From Pseudomonas oryzihabitans (GTDB lineage: Bacteria; Pseudomonadota; Gammaproteobacteria; Pseudomonadales; Pseudomonadaceae): a stretch of DNA of 64,000 nucleotides. Made by a program: the position numbers and the translations under genes. The notes under the pieces are model-generated. The model saw only the letters and a list, made by a program, of their open reading frames with translations, did no database searches and was not told the origin of the DNA. The stretch spans positions 434,001-498,000 of the forward strand of contig NZ_CP021645.1 in the NCBI RefSeq assembly GCF_006384975.1. The letters run 5' to 3'. Below are positions 52,360 to 60,932 of the stretch, piece by piece; the first letter of the stretch is position 1; each line of letters starts with the position of its first letter.

Positions 52360-53127
52360 ATGCGCATCGACGATCGAACCTTCCTGGTAACCGGCGCCGG
52401 TTCCGGCCTCGGCGCCGCTACTGCACAGCTGTTGGTCGAGTCAGGCGCCCGGGTGGCCCTGCTGGATCTGCAGGCCGAGGCGGTGCAGGCCCAGGCCGAA
52501 CGCCTCGGCAGCCAGGCGCTGGCGCTTCCGGTGGACGTGACCGATGCCGAGGCCCTGAACGCTGCCGTCGACGCCCTCCTGGAGCACTGGGGCGGCTTGC
52601 ACGGCGCGATCAATTGCGCCGGTGTCGTCGGCGGGGCGCGCATCCTCGGGCGTAACGGTCCCCATGACCTGGCCGCCTTCGCGCGCATCGTCACCGTCAA
52701 TCTGGTGGGCAGTTTCAACGTGCTGCGGCTGGCGGCGGCGGCCATGGCGCGGGGTGCGGCCGATGCCGGCGGAGAGCGCGGCGTGATCGTCAACACCGCG
52801 TCCATCGCCGCTTTCGATGGCCAGATCGGCCAGGCCGCCTATGCCGCGTCCAAGGGCGGGGTCGCGGCCCTTACCCTGCCTGCCGCCCGTGAATTGGCGG
52901 GGCAGGGCATCCGCGTCATGACCATAGCGCCGGGGGTGTTCGAGACGCCCATGATGGCTGGCATGACGCCCGAAGTCCGCGAGGCGCTGTCCGCCAACGT
53001 GCCTTTCCCACCACGGCTTGGGCGGGGCGAGGAATTCGCCGCCCTGGTCCGCCACATCATCGAGAACCCCATGCTCAACGGCGAGGTAATCCGTCTCGAC
53101 GGCGCCCTGCGCATGGCCCCCCGCTAG
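52360..53127 (+). CDS. Short-chain dehydrogenase, 3-hydroxyacyl-CoA dehydrogenase type (HSD10-like)
   Basis: 255 residues. The NAD-binding [27 protein letters not shown], catalytic Ser in [10 protein letters not shown] and the YAASKGG (YxxxK) motif are complete. The end [14 protein letters not shown] and the long helix after the active site match type II 3-hydroxyacyl-CoA dehydrogenases of the SDR class, which act on short and branched acyl-CoAs. It begins a trio with a thiolase (10-bp gap) and an enoyl-CoA hydratase. An acyl-CoA dehydrogenase is not in the window. Confidence 0.88.
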   Translation: MRIDDRTFLVTGAGSGLGAATAQLLVESGARVALLDLQAEAVQAQAERLGSQALALPVDVTDAEALNAAVDALLEHWGGLHGAINCAGVVGGARILGRNGPHDLAAFARIVTVNLVGSFNVLRLAAAAMARGAADAGGERGVIVNTASIAAFDGQIGQAAYAASKGGVAALTLPAARELAGQGIRVMTIAPGVFETPMMAGMTPEVREALSANVPFPPRLGRGEEFAALVRHIIENPMLNGEVIRLDGALRMAPR

Positions 53128-53137
53128 GAGATCCGCC

Positions 53138-54322
53138 ATGAAAGATCCGGTCGTCATCGTCGCCGCTGCCCGCACGCCCATGGGGGCGCTGGGGGGCGAA
53201 CTGGCTGCGCTCGCGGCGCCGCAACTGGGCAGCGCCGTGGTTCGCGCGGTGCTGGAGCGGGGTAGCTGGTCGCCGGAGCGGGTCGACGAGGTGTTGCTCG
53301 GCTGCGTCTTGCCCGCCGGTCTCGGCCAGGCCCCGGCGCGCCAGGCCGCCTTGGGGGCTGGCCTGGCCCAGAGCACCCGTTGCACCACCCTGAACAAGAT
53401 GTGCGGCTCGGGTATGCAGGCGGTCATCTTCGGCCATGACCTGTTGCGCGCCGACAGCGCCGAGGTGGTGCTGGCCGGGGGCATGGAGAGCATGAGCCGG
53501 GCACCCTATCTATTGGAGAAGGCGCGCAGTGGCTATCGCCTCGGCCATGGCGCCCTGATCGACAGTATGTTCCTCGACGGGCTGGAGGATGCCTATGAGC
53601 CCGGCCGGCTGATGGGTACCTTCGCCGAGGATTGCGCGGCGCGTCTGGGGATAGGTCGCGAGCGCCAGGATGCCTATGCGCTCAGTTCCCTGGAGCGGGC
53701 GCGCCAAGCCCAGGCCAGTGGTGCCTTCGCCGCCGAGATCGTCCCGGTCGAGGTAGTGGGGCGCAAGGACACCCAGCGCGTCGACAGCGACGAGCAACCC
53801 CGGCGCGCCGATCCCGCCCGCATTCCTACCCTCAAGCCGGCCTTTCGCGAAGGCGGCAGCGTGACGGCGGCCAACGCCAGCTCCATTTCCGATGGCGCCG
53901 CGGCACTGCTGCTGATGCGCGCCAGCACGGCGGCGCGTGAGGGCCTGACCCCTCTGGCGACCATTCGTGGCCACGCCGCCCATGCCGGCGCACCGGGCGA
54001 CTTCCCCACCGCGCCCATAGGCGCCATCCGCAGCCTGCTGGACCGCGTCGACTGGCAACTGGCGGATGTCGACCTGTTCGAGATCAACGAGGCCTTCGCC
54101 GTGGTGGCCCTGGCCGCCCAGGACGCCCTGGGGCTGGACCCGCAGCGCCTGAACGTGCACGGTGGGGCCTGCGCCCTCGGCCATCCCATCGGCGCCTCCG
54201 GTGCGCGCATCCTGGTGACCCTGATCCATGCCCTGCGGCAGCGCGAGCTGCGTAGGGGCGTGGCAGCCATCTGCATCGGCGGCGGCGAAGCCACCGCCTT
54301 GGCGCTGGAACTCAACGATTAG
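53138..54322 (+). CDS. Acetyl-CoA C-acyltransferase (thiolase)
   Basis: 394 residues. The acyl-accepting Cys is in LNKMCGSGMQAVIFG, the His in GACALGHPIGASGARI and the second Cys in ICIGGGEATALALE. The NEAFAVVAL block is present. The length and motifs fit degradative or biosynthetic thiolases; context with a 3-hydroxyacyl-CoA dehydrogenase and an enoyl-CoA hydratase favours beta-oxidation or branched-chain breakdown. AGGAGATC precedes the ATG, 4 bp after the dehydrogenase stop. Confidence 0.92.
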   Translation: MKDPVVIVAAARTPMGALGGELAALAAPQLGSAVVRAVLERGSWSPERVDEVLLGCVLPAGLGQAPARQAALGAGLAQSTRCTTLNKMCGSGMQAVIFGHDLLRADSAEVVLAGGMESMSRAPYLLEKARSGYRLGHGALIDSMFLDGLEDAYEPGRLMGTFAEDCAARLGIGRERQDAYALSSLERARQAQASGAFAAEIVPVEVVGRKDTQRVDSDEQPRRADPARIPTLKPAFREGGSVTAANASSISDGAAALLLMRASTAAREGLTPLATIRGHAAHAGAPGDFPTAPIGAIRSLLDRVDWQLADVDLFEINEAFAVVALAAQDALGLDPQRLNVHGGACALGHPIGASGARILVTLIHALRQRELRRGVAAICIGGGEATALALELND

Positions 54323-54334
54323 AAGGACAAGACC

Positions 54335-55120
54335 ATGAGCGAAGCCGCTGCCGAATCGACCCTGCTGCTGGACATCCAGGATCGCGTCGCCCTCGTCACC
54401 CTCAACCGGCCCAAGGCGCTCAATGCCCTCAACGCCCAGCTGCTAAGCGACCTGGATAACCTACTGGCGCGCCTGGACGCCGATCCCGCGGTGGGTTGCA
54501 TGGTGCTCACCGGGTCGGCCAAGGCCTTCGCCGCCGGCGCCGACATCAAGGAGATGGCCGGGCAGGGCTATCCGCAGATCTACCTGGACGACTACTTCCG
54601 CGTCGCCGACCGCCTCGCCGAGCGGCGCAAGCCGTTGATCGCCGCGGTGGCGGGCTACGCCCTGGGCGGCGGCTGCGAATTGGCGCTGCTGTGCGATTTC
54701 ATCTACGCCGCGGACACGGCGCGCTTCGGCCTGCCGGAGATCACCCTCGGCGTCATCCCCGGCATCGGCGGTACCCAGCGCCTGACCCGCGCCCTGGGCA
54801 AGGCCAAGGCCATGGAGCTGTGCCTCACCGGTCGGCAGCTGGACGCCGCCGAGGCCGAGCGCGCCGGCCTGGTCGCCCAGGTGTTTCCCGCGGCCGAGCT
54901 GCTGGAGCGTACCCTGGAGACCGCTCGCGGCATCGCCAGCCGTTCCCTGCCGGCGACCCTGCTGCTCAAGGAAAGCGTCAACCGCGCCTTCGAGACCAGC
55001 CTGGCCGAGGGTATCCGCTTCGAGCGCCGGGTGTTCCACTCGCTGTTCGCCAGCGCTGACCAGAAGGAGGGCATGGCCGCCTTCGTCGAGAAGCGTCCGG
55101 CCAAGTTCGAGCACCGCTGA
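54335..55120 (+). CDS. Enoyl-CoA hydratase/isomerase family protein
   Basis: 261 residues. Oxyanion-hole segments AFAAGADIKEMAGQ and ALGGGCELALLCDFI are present, with the catalytic Glu regions in GLPEITLGVIPGIGGTQRL. The C-terminal helix ends KRPAKFEHR. It hydrates trans-2-enoyl-CoA, the step before the dehydrogenase and thiolase encoded upstream; 12 bp from the thiolase stop. Followed within 26 bp by a MITE. Confidence 0.92.
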   Translation: MSEAAAESTLLLDIQDRVALVTLNRPKALNALNAQLLSDLDNLLARLDADPAVGCMVLTGSAKAFAAGADIKEMAGQGYPQIYLDDYFRVADRLAERRKPLIAAVAGYALGGGCELALLCDFIYAADTARFGLPEITLGVIPGIGGTQRLTRALGKAKAMELCLTGRQLDAAEAERAGLVAQVFPAAELLERTLETARGIASRSLPATLLLKESVNRAFETSLAEGIRFERRVFHSLFASADQKEGMAAFVEKRPAKFEHR

Positions 55121-55145
55121 GGCCGCAATCCGCTTGCCAGAGACG

Positions 55146-55328
55146 CTAGTGTGGTGTTTCAGAAGTTACCTGCACAATTTTAGCGGCGCTTTTTTGGCCG
55201 CAGCGGCGGACCGTCTAGGCGTTGTTGCCACTCCTCGCCATAGCCCTGCTATGACTCGTCGCGGCGCCTAGCCCAGGTCAAAAAATCACTCGCTAATTCT
55301 TGCGCGAACTTCTGAAACACCACACTAG
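55146..55328. mobile_element. MITE-like element with 22-bp perfect terminal inverted repeats at CTAG
   Basis: Left arm 55146-55167 (CTAGTGTGGTGTTTCAGAAG plus TT) is exactly complemented at 55307-55328. The outer CTAG is a favoured IS630-type target, where TA is duplicated. The 139-bp interior has no coding frame. It lies between the enoyl-CoA hydratase and the LysR gene, its right end 36 bp before the LysR start. Parent IS absent from the window. Confidence 0.75.
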
Positions 55329-55364
55329 ACTGGCCCTTCCAGCCCAGCGCCTCGAAGACCACGG

Positions 55365-56267
55365 ATGCGTATCGATCCCTTACCACCTCTAACCAACCTG
55401 ATCGCCTTCGAGGCGACGGTGCGGCTCGGCAGCTTCACCCGCGCCGCGCTGGAGCTCAATCTCACGCAAAGCGCCATCAGCCGCCAGGTGGCGCAGTTGG
55501 AGGCCTTTCTCGGCCGCGCGCTGTTCCGCCGGGAACACAAGCGTCTGCACCTGACGGTGTCCGGGCAGCGCTACGCCGAGCGGGTCCAGCAGTTGCTGGC
55601 GGGGCTCGCGGAAACCACCGCCGAGGTCATGGACCACAGCGGCGAGCAGCAACTGGTGCTGGCTTGCTCGTCGGGGGTCGCGGCGCTCTGGCTGGGGCCG
55701 CTGATCGGCGAGTTCATCAAGGCCTTCCCCTCCATCGACGTGCGCCTGCGGGTGCTCGATAACCTCGATACCCTGCTCAAGCCGGAATTCGATCTGGCGC
55801 TCTACTTCCTGCGTGAACTGCCGCCGCCGGGGCTGGCCGGACGCCAGCTGTTTCCCGAGTGGGTCGGTGCCTACTGCGCGCCGGACTACCTGGGGGGCCG
55901 CCAACTGCCTCCTGCGGCATTGCTCGACCAGCGCCTGCTGATGATCGAGGACGGGCAGCGCCGTTGGCTGTCCTGGGAGGAATGGTTTTCCCGCCTCGGC
56001 CACCCCGCAACTCGGATTCGCCAGCGGTTGACGGTGAGCCAGTATCCCATCCTGGTCGACCTGGCCGTGGCCGGCCATGGCGTGGTGCTGGGCTGGCGAC
56101 CCATGATCGACGGTCATCTGCGCGCGGGCACCCTGGTGCCGGCCTGCGCGGACTATGTGCAGGGGCAGGGCGGCTACTACCTGCTGTGGCCCGGCGATCG
56201 TCTGCCAGGCCTGGCGGCACGTCGCTTCGAAGCCTGGCTGAACGAAAGCCTGGCGGCGCCGCGCTAG
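55365..56267 (+). CDS. LysR-family regulator, GcvA-like
   Basis: 300 residues. The N-terminal helix-turn-helix is LPPLTNLIAFEATVRLGSFT with LTQSAISRQVAQLEA and the wing (ALFRREHKRLHLT). The effector domain starts about residue 90 (ACSSGVAALWLGPLIGEFIK) and is of the GcvA group. It probably controls the MFS/amidohydrolase genes 180 bp downstream on the same strand; the inducer is unknown. Its own promoter region is largely occupied by the MITE. Confidence 0.88.
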   Translation: MRIDPLPPLTNLIAFEATVRLGSFTRAALELNLTQSAISRQVAQLEAFLGRALFRREHKRLHLTVSGQRYAERVQQLLAGLAETTAEVMDHSGEQQLVLACSSGVAALWLGPLIGEFIKAFPSIDVRLRVLDNLDTLLKPEFDLALYFLRELPPPGLAGRQLFPEWVGAYCAPDYLGGRQLPPAALLDQRLLMIEDGQRRWLSWEEWFSRLGHPATRIRQRLTVSQYPILVDLAVAGHGVVLGWRPMIDGHLRAGTLVPACADYVQGQGGYYLLWPGDRLPGLAARRFEAWLNESLAAPR

Positions 56268-56446
56268 CGCCTTTTGCATGCGCCAGGCGCATGCAAACCC
56301 CTGCAATCAGCGTTTTCACCGCTCGTGGTGGCCTCTTAAGCTCGGCAGCAGAGGGCAGAGATCCTCGTCCTGTTTCCCCATTGAAACTGCCGTCGCCGTA
56401 GTAGGAGGCCTGGGCTTCCTGCGCCAGCAGCATTCAGGAGCCAACA

Positions 56447-57757
56447 ATGCAGAGCAGCACGACTTTCCCGGGGCAACCGTCCCTCGTCCAGCGCCGCCAG
56501 GCCAACAAGGCGGTCGTCGCCACCGTGATCGGCAACGGTCTGGAGTGGTTCGATTTCACCGTCTACAGCTTCTTTTCCGTCATCATCGCCAAGGTGTTCT
56601 TTCCGAGCGCCAGCGAACTCACCTCCTATCTCTTGGCGCTGGCCACCTTCGGCGTTGGTTTCTTCATGCGTCCGGTAGGGGGCATCCTGCTCGGTATCTA
56701 CTCCGACCGCCGGGGTCGCAAGGCCGCGCTGTCGCTGACCATCCTGCTGATGGCCGCCGGCACCCTGATCATCGCCGTGACCCCTGGCTACGCCCAGTGG
56801 GGCCTGTTCGCACCGGCGCTGATCGTCTTCGCCCGCTTGCTGCAGGGGTTTTCCGCCGGCGGTGAAATGGGCAGTGCCACCGCCTTTCTCACCGAGCACG
56901 CGCCCGCCGGGCAAAAGGCCTACTACTCGAGCTGGATCCAGGCCAGCATCGGGGTGGCGGTGGCCCTGGGCGCGGGCTTCGGCGCGTTGCTCTCGGCACT
57001 GCTGACCCCGGAGCAATTGGAGAGCTGGGGCTGGCGCCTGCCGTTCCTGTTCGGCTCCCTGATCGGCCCCATCGGTTTCTACATCCGTAGCCGCATCGAC
57101 GAGACCCCGGCCTATGCCACCGTCGAGCGCGCCCAGTCGCCGCTGCGCGAGGTCCTGCGTATCTATCCGCGCCAGACGGCGATCAGCTTTTCCATGATCG
57201 TGCTGTGGACGGTGTGCACCTACGCCGTGCTGTTCTACCTGCCGTCCTATTCCACCCGGGTGCTGGGCCTGCCCAGTGGCCTGGGCTTCAGCGCCGGCGT
57301 GCTCGGTGGCCTGGTGCTGCTGGTCGCCACGCCGCTGGTGGGCCGTCTGGCGGATCGCTACGGCAAGCGCCGCTGGCTGCTGGGTTCAGCCCTCGCCATC
57401 TTCTGCGTCGCCTGGCCGCTGTTCTGGATGCTCAATCGCTGGCCGGGCCTGGCGTCACTGCTGGTATTCCAGCTGGTGTTGGGGCTGTTGATCTCCGGCT
57501 ATCTCGGCGGGCTGCTGGCGGCCTTCGGCGAATTGTTGCCGACGCGGGTGCTCTCCACCGGACTATCGGTGGCCTACAACTTCGCGGTGACCCTGTTCGG
57601 CGGCTTCGCCACCTTCACCGTGACCTGGCTGATCGCCGCCACCGGCAGCCATCTGGCGCCGGCCTTCTACATCATGTTCGCCGCGGCCATCAGTGCCGGG
57701 GGCGCCGCGCTGTTCCGCGACGCATCCAGCGGCCATCAATCGGAAGCCTCCGCATGA
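56447..57757 (+). CDS. MFS transporter, metabolite:H+ symporter (ProP/ShiA-like)
   Basis: 436 residues with 12 membrane helices. The MHS signature GNGLEWFDFTVYSFFSVIIA is near residue 28, then GIYSDRRGRKAALSLTILLM and FARLLQGFSAGGEMGSATAF. Members import organic acids, betaines or shikimate with protons. The stop overlaps the amidohydrolase start (ATGA), so the transported compound is likely the enzyme's substrate. Ribosome site CAGGAG precedes the ATG. Confidence 0.9.
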   Translation: MQSSTTFPGQPSLVQRRQANKAVVATVIGNGLEWFDFTVYSFFSVIIAKVFFPSASELTSYLLALATFGVGFFMRPVGGILLGIYSDRRGRKAALSLTILLMAAGTLIIAVTPGYAQWGLFAPALIVFARLLQGFSAGGEMGSATAFLTEHAPAGQKAYYSSWIQASIGVAVALGAGFGALLSALLTPEQLESWGWRLPFLFGSLIGPIGFYIRSRIDETPAYATVERAQSPLREVLRIYPRQTAISFSMIVLWTVCTYAVLFYLPSYSTRVLGLPSGLGFSAGVLGGLVLLVATPLVGRLADRYGKRRWLLGSALAIFCVAWPLFWMLNRWPGLASLLVFQLVLGLLISGYLGGLLAAFGELLPTRVLSTGLSVAYNFAVTLFGGFATFTVTWLIAATGSHLAPAFYIMFAAAISAGGAALFRDASSGHQSEASA

Positions 57758-59007
57758 CTAACAGTACCTCCCTGCTGCTGCGCAACGGCAAGCTGCTCGA
57801 CCTCGAAAACGGCACCCTGATCACCGGTAAAGAAGTCCTGGTGGAAGGGGATCGCATCACCGCCGTGCGCGACCAGAGCGCCCTCTCGCCGGAAGGCGTG
57901 ACCGTCATCGATCTGGGCGGTCGCACCCTGATGCCGGGGCTGATCGACTGCCATGTGCATGTGCTGGCCTCCAGCGCCAACCTGGGCTTCAACGCCCTGC
58001 AGCCCAATGCCATCATCATGTATCGCGCACTGCCCATCCTCGAAGGCATGCTTGCCCGCGGCTTCACCACCGTACGGGATGCCGGCGGGGCGGATTGGGC
58101 GCTGGCGCGCTCCATCGCCCTCGGGCTGGTGCCGGGACCGCGCATCTTCGCCTCCGGCAAGGCGTTGTCGCAGACTGGCGGCCATGGCGACATGCGCGCC
58201 CGCGGCGAATTGCTGCTTAACGAGCCCTGCAGTTGCTGCTTCCGCGCTGGTGCCATCGCCCGGGTGGTGGATGGCGTGGACAACGTGCGCAAGGCCGTGC
58301 GCGAAGAGCTGCAGCAGGGTGCCACCCAGATCAAGATCATGGCTTCCGGCGGGGTGTCCTCGCCGACCGATCCCATCGCCAATACCCAGTACAGCGAGGC
58401 CGAGATCCGCGCCATCGTCGAGGAAGCCGAGGCGGCCAATACCTATGTGATGGCCCATGCCTATACCGCCCGGGCCATCCGCCGCGCGGTGGAATGCGGG
58501 GTGCGCACCATCGAGCACGGTAACCTGGTGGACCGGGAAACGGCGCAACTGATGCACGAACGGGGGGCCTTCGCGGTGCCGACCCAGGTGACCTACGAGA
58601 TGCTCGCCGAGCACGGTGCCCGCTATGGCCTGCCGGCGGACTCCGTGGCCAAGATCGAGGACGTCCGCCTGGCCGGTCGCCGCGCCCTCGAATACTTTGC
58701 CGAGGCGGGCGTCCCCATGGGCTATGGCTCCGATCTGCTGGGCGAGATGCACGAGTACCAGACCCAGGAACTGCGCATCCGCGCCGAGGTGCTGGGTAAT
58801 CTGGAGGCCCTGCGCAGCGCCACCAGCGTGGCGGCGCGCATCCTGCAACGCGAGGGCGAACTGGGCTGCATCGCGAGCGGCGCCCTGGCGGATCTGCTGG
58901 TGGTGGATGGCGATCCGCTGGCCGACATCGGCTGCCTGGTAGGGCAGGGCGAGCGACTGGACGTCATCCTCCAGGGCGGACGGCTGGTGAAGAATCGCCT
59001 GGGTTGA
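57754..59007 (+). CDS. Metal-dependent amidohydrolase (imidazolonepropionase/prolidase-like)
   Basis: 417 residues. Metal-binding residues are HVH in LIDCHVHVLAS, the Lys in IKIMASGG (possibly carbamylated), His in VMAHAYT, His in TIEHGNLV and Asp in GYGSDLLGE. Relatives include Xaa-Pro or N-acyl amino acid hydrolases. It is coupled to the MFS symporter by ATGA; start 57754 was chosen at that overlap, the longer frame to 57205 being inside the transporter gene. The substrate is unknown; an N-acylated or dipeptide-like compound is plausible. Confidence 0.88.
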   Translation: MTNSTSLLLRNGKLLDLENGTLITGKEVLVEGDRITAVRDQSALSPEGVTVIDLGGRTLMPGLIDCHVHVLASSANLGFNALQPNAIIMYRALPILEGMLARGFTTVRDAGGADWALARSIALGLVPGPRIFASGKALSQTGGHGDMRARGELLLNEPCSCCFRAGAIARVVDGVDNVRKAVREELQQGATQIKIMASGGVSSPTDPIANTQYSEAEIRAIVEEAEAANTYVMAHAYTARAIRRAVECGVRTIEHGNLVDRETAQLMHERGAFAVPTQVTYEMLAEHGARYGLPADSVAKIEDVRLAGRRALEYFAEAGVPMGYGSDLLGEMHEYQTQELRIRAEVLGNLEALRSATSVAARILQREGELGCIASGALADLLVVDGDPLADIGCLVGQGERLDVILQGGRLVKNRLG

Positions 59008-59066
59008 GGGAGCCTTGGCGGCTGGACGAGGTCACCTTAGCAGTCACTGCCAACGGAGACCTCGCC

Positions 59067-59459
59067 ATGCCTCTTACCCCTGCCGAACTCGGCAGCCATT
59101 ACCGGGCCTATCTCGATTGTCTCAACCGCCATGCCTGGGCGGAGCTGGCGCTTTATGTCGACGAGGCGGTCGAGCATAACGGTCGTCCCCTCGGCCTGGC
59201 TGGCTACCGGGCCATGCTCGAAGGCGATCACGCCGCCATCCCTGATCTGCAGTTCAGCGCGCGGCTGCTGGTAGTGGAGCCGCCTTGGCTGGCGGCGCAG
59301 CTGGATTTCGACTGCACCCCGCACGGGGAGCTGTTCGGTTTGCCGGTGAACGGCCGTCGGGTGCGCTTCAGTGAGCATGTGTTCTATCGCTTTGCCGAGG
59401 GACGCATCCGCGAGGTGCGGTCAGTGATAGATAGGGCCGCGATAGCCGCGCAGCTGTAA
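59067..59459 (+). CDS. SnoaL-like polyketide-cyclase/ester-cyclase-fold protein
   Basis: 130 residues with one NTF2-type cone domain: LGSHYRAYLDCLNRHAWAEL at the start, LAGYRAMLEGDHAAIPDLQF, and the ending FSEHVFYRFAEGRIREVRSV. ATG 59067 has GGAGA 8-12 nt upstream; an upstream start at 59004 is unsupported. It follows the amidohydrolase by 59 bp on the same strand and may be cotranscribed. No catalytic role assigned; the fold suits small-molecule binding or isomerisation. Confidence 0.75.
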   Translation: MPLTPAELGSHYRAYLDCLNRHAWAELALYVDEAVEHNGRPLGLAGYRAMLEGDHAAIPDLQFSARLLVVEPPWLAAQLDFDCTPHGELFGLPVNGRRVRFSEHVFYRFAEGRIREVRSVIDRAAIAAQL

Positions 59460-59484
59460 CGGGGCATCAGTCACCTGGCCAACG

Positions 59485-59504
59485 AAAAACCACTGGCTGA
59501 GTGG
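59485..59504 (-). terminator. Intrinsic terminator of the bkd operon
   Basis: On the minus strand CCACT-CAGCC-AGTGG is followed by TTTTT. The stem is only 5 bp, but a larger hairpin lies just before it at 59503-59546. It is 44 bp after the lpdV stop. Confidence 0.65.
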
Positions 59505-59546
59505 CGCCTGGCTCGGGCCTCGTCGAGGCCAAGCCAGGCAGGCGCC
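59503..59546 (-). terminator. Long imperfect hairpin after lpdV
   Basis: GGCGCCTGGCT pairs with AGCCAGG-CA-GGCGCC across a 2-nt bulge, enclosing GGCCTCG/CGAGGCC. It ends 1 bp from the lpdV stop codon. Probably part of the 3' end structure of the bkd transcript. Confidence 0.55.
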
Positions 59547-59547
59547 G

Positions 59548-60930
59548 TCACAGATGCAGCGCTCGGCCCAAGGCTTTCAGCGCCGCCTCCTGCACCGCCT
59601 CACCCAGGGTGGGGTGTGGATGCAGGGTGGCCGCCACGTCTTCCAGCTGCATGCCCATCTCCAGACTATGGACAAAGGCCGTGGCCAATTCCGCCACCTG
59701 CTGCCCGGTGGCCTGCCAACCGAGGATGCGATGGTCATCGGCGCGGGCCACCACCCGCACGAAGCCTTCCGGCGCTTCCAGGGTCAGGGCACGGCCGTTG
59801 GCGGCGAAGGGAAAACTGGCGACCTTGATCTCCAGCCCCTGGGCCTTGGCCTGCTCGGGTGTGAGGCCGACCACCACGATTTCCGGATCGGTGTAGCAAA
59901 CCGCCGGAATGGCCACCGGAGCGAAGTGCCGCCGCTTGCCGGCGATCAGCTCTGCCACCACCTCGCCCTGGGCCATGGCGCGATGGGCCAGCAGGGGTTC
60001 GCCGGTGAGGTCGCCAATGGCCCAGACGTCGGTCATGCTGGTACGGCAGCCATCGTCGACGCGGATGTAGCGGCCGTCATAGTCCAGCGGCAGCCGTTCC
60101 AGGCCCTCGGTACGAGGGCGGCGCCCGGCAGCCACCAGGATGCGTTGGGCGGGCAGCACCTGCTCCTGGCCATCGCCCATGGTCATCCGCAGTCCGGCGC
60201 CATCCTCCGTCAAGCCGGCGACCCGGCAATTCAGGTGCAATTCGATGCCCAGTCGTTCCAGGTGCTGGCGCAGTGGCGCGGTGAGTTCGGCGTCGTAGCC
60301 TGGCAGCAGCCGCGACTGGGCCTCGACCACGGCGACCTTGGAACCCAGCTTGCGATAAGCGATGCCCAACTCCAGGCCGATATAGCCGGCGCCCACCACC
60401 ACCAGATGCTCTGGGATCTCCGTGGGCGATAGTGCTTCGGTGGCCGAGATCACAGTGCCGCCGAAGGGCAGGTTGGGCAGTTCCACCGAGGTGGAGCCCA
60501 TGGCCAGCAGCAGGTGCTCGGTGCGGATACGCAGCCGCTCGCCTCCCGTACGCTGCACCTCGACGGTCTTGCCGTCGAGGATCTCGGCCCAGCCCTCGAT
60601 CACCGTCACTCCCTGCTTCTTCAGCAGGCCGGCGACACCGGTGGTGAGGCGATTGACGATACCGTTCTTCCAGGCCACGGCCTGGCCGAGGTCCAGCTCC
60701 GGGCGGCCGTGGCGGATGCCCAGGCTGCCCTGGTCGGCACGCCCGCAGGCGCGATGGTATTCCTCGGCGACATGGATCATGGCCTTGGAAGGAATGCAGC
60801 CCACGTTGAGGCAGGTACCGCCCAGGGCGGCACCCTCCACCAGGGTGGTGGTGATGCCCAGCTGGGCGGCGCGCAGGGCGGCGACGTAACCGCCGGGGCC
60901 GCCGCCGATGATGAGGAGTCGGGTGTCCAT
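59548..60930 (-). CDS. lpdV: Dihydrolipoyl dehydrogenase, branched-chain type (E3)
   Basis: 460 residues. FAD-binding [17 protein letters not shown], redox disulfide [15 protein letters not shown]-binding [12 protein letters not shown] and the active-site [14 protein letters not shown] are all present. It reoxidises the lipoyl group of BkdB and passes electrons to NAD. It lies 2 bp after bkdB, the last gene of the operon, as in P. putida and P. aeruginosa (lpdV rather than the pyruvate E3). A terminator follows. Confidence 0.93.
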   Translation of the reverse strand: MDTRLLIIGGGPGGYVAALRAAQLGITTTLVEGAALGGTCLNVGCIPSKAMIHVAEEYHRACGRADQGSLGIRHGRPELDLGQAVAWKNGIVNRLTTGVAGLLKKQGVTVIEGWAEILDGKTVEVQRTGGERLRIRTEHLLLAMGSTSVELPNLPFGGTVISATEALSPTEIPEHLVVVGAGYIGLELGIAYRKLGSKVAVVEAQSRLLPGYDAELTAPLRQHLERLGIELHLNCRVAGLTEDGAGLRMTMGDGQEQVLPAQRILVAAGRRPRTEGLERLPLDYDGRYIRVDDGCRTSMTDVWAIGDLTGEPLLAHRAMAQGEVVAELIAGKRRHFAPVAIPAVCYTDPEIVVVGLTPEQAKAQGLEIKVASFPFAANGRALTLEAPEGFVRVVARADDHRILGWQATGQQVAELATAFVHSLEMGMQLEDVAATLHPHPTLGEAVQEAALKALGRALHL

Positions 60931-60932
60931 GG

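Noticed and set aside
57205..57753. 5' extension of the amidohydrolase frame
   Set aside because: It is a shadow of the MFS gene in another frame; the ATGA overlap at 57754 is the natural start.
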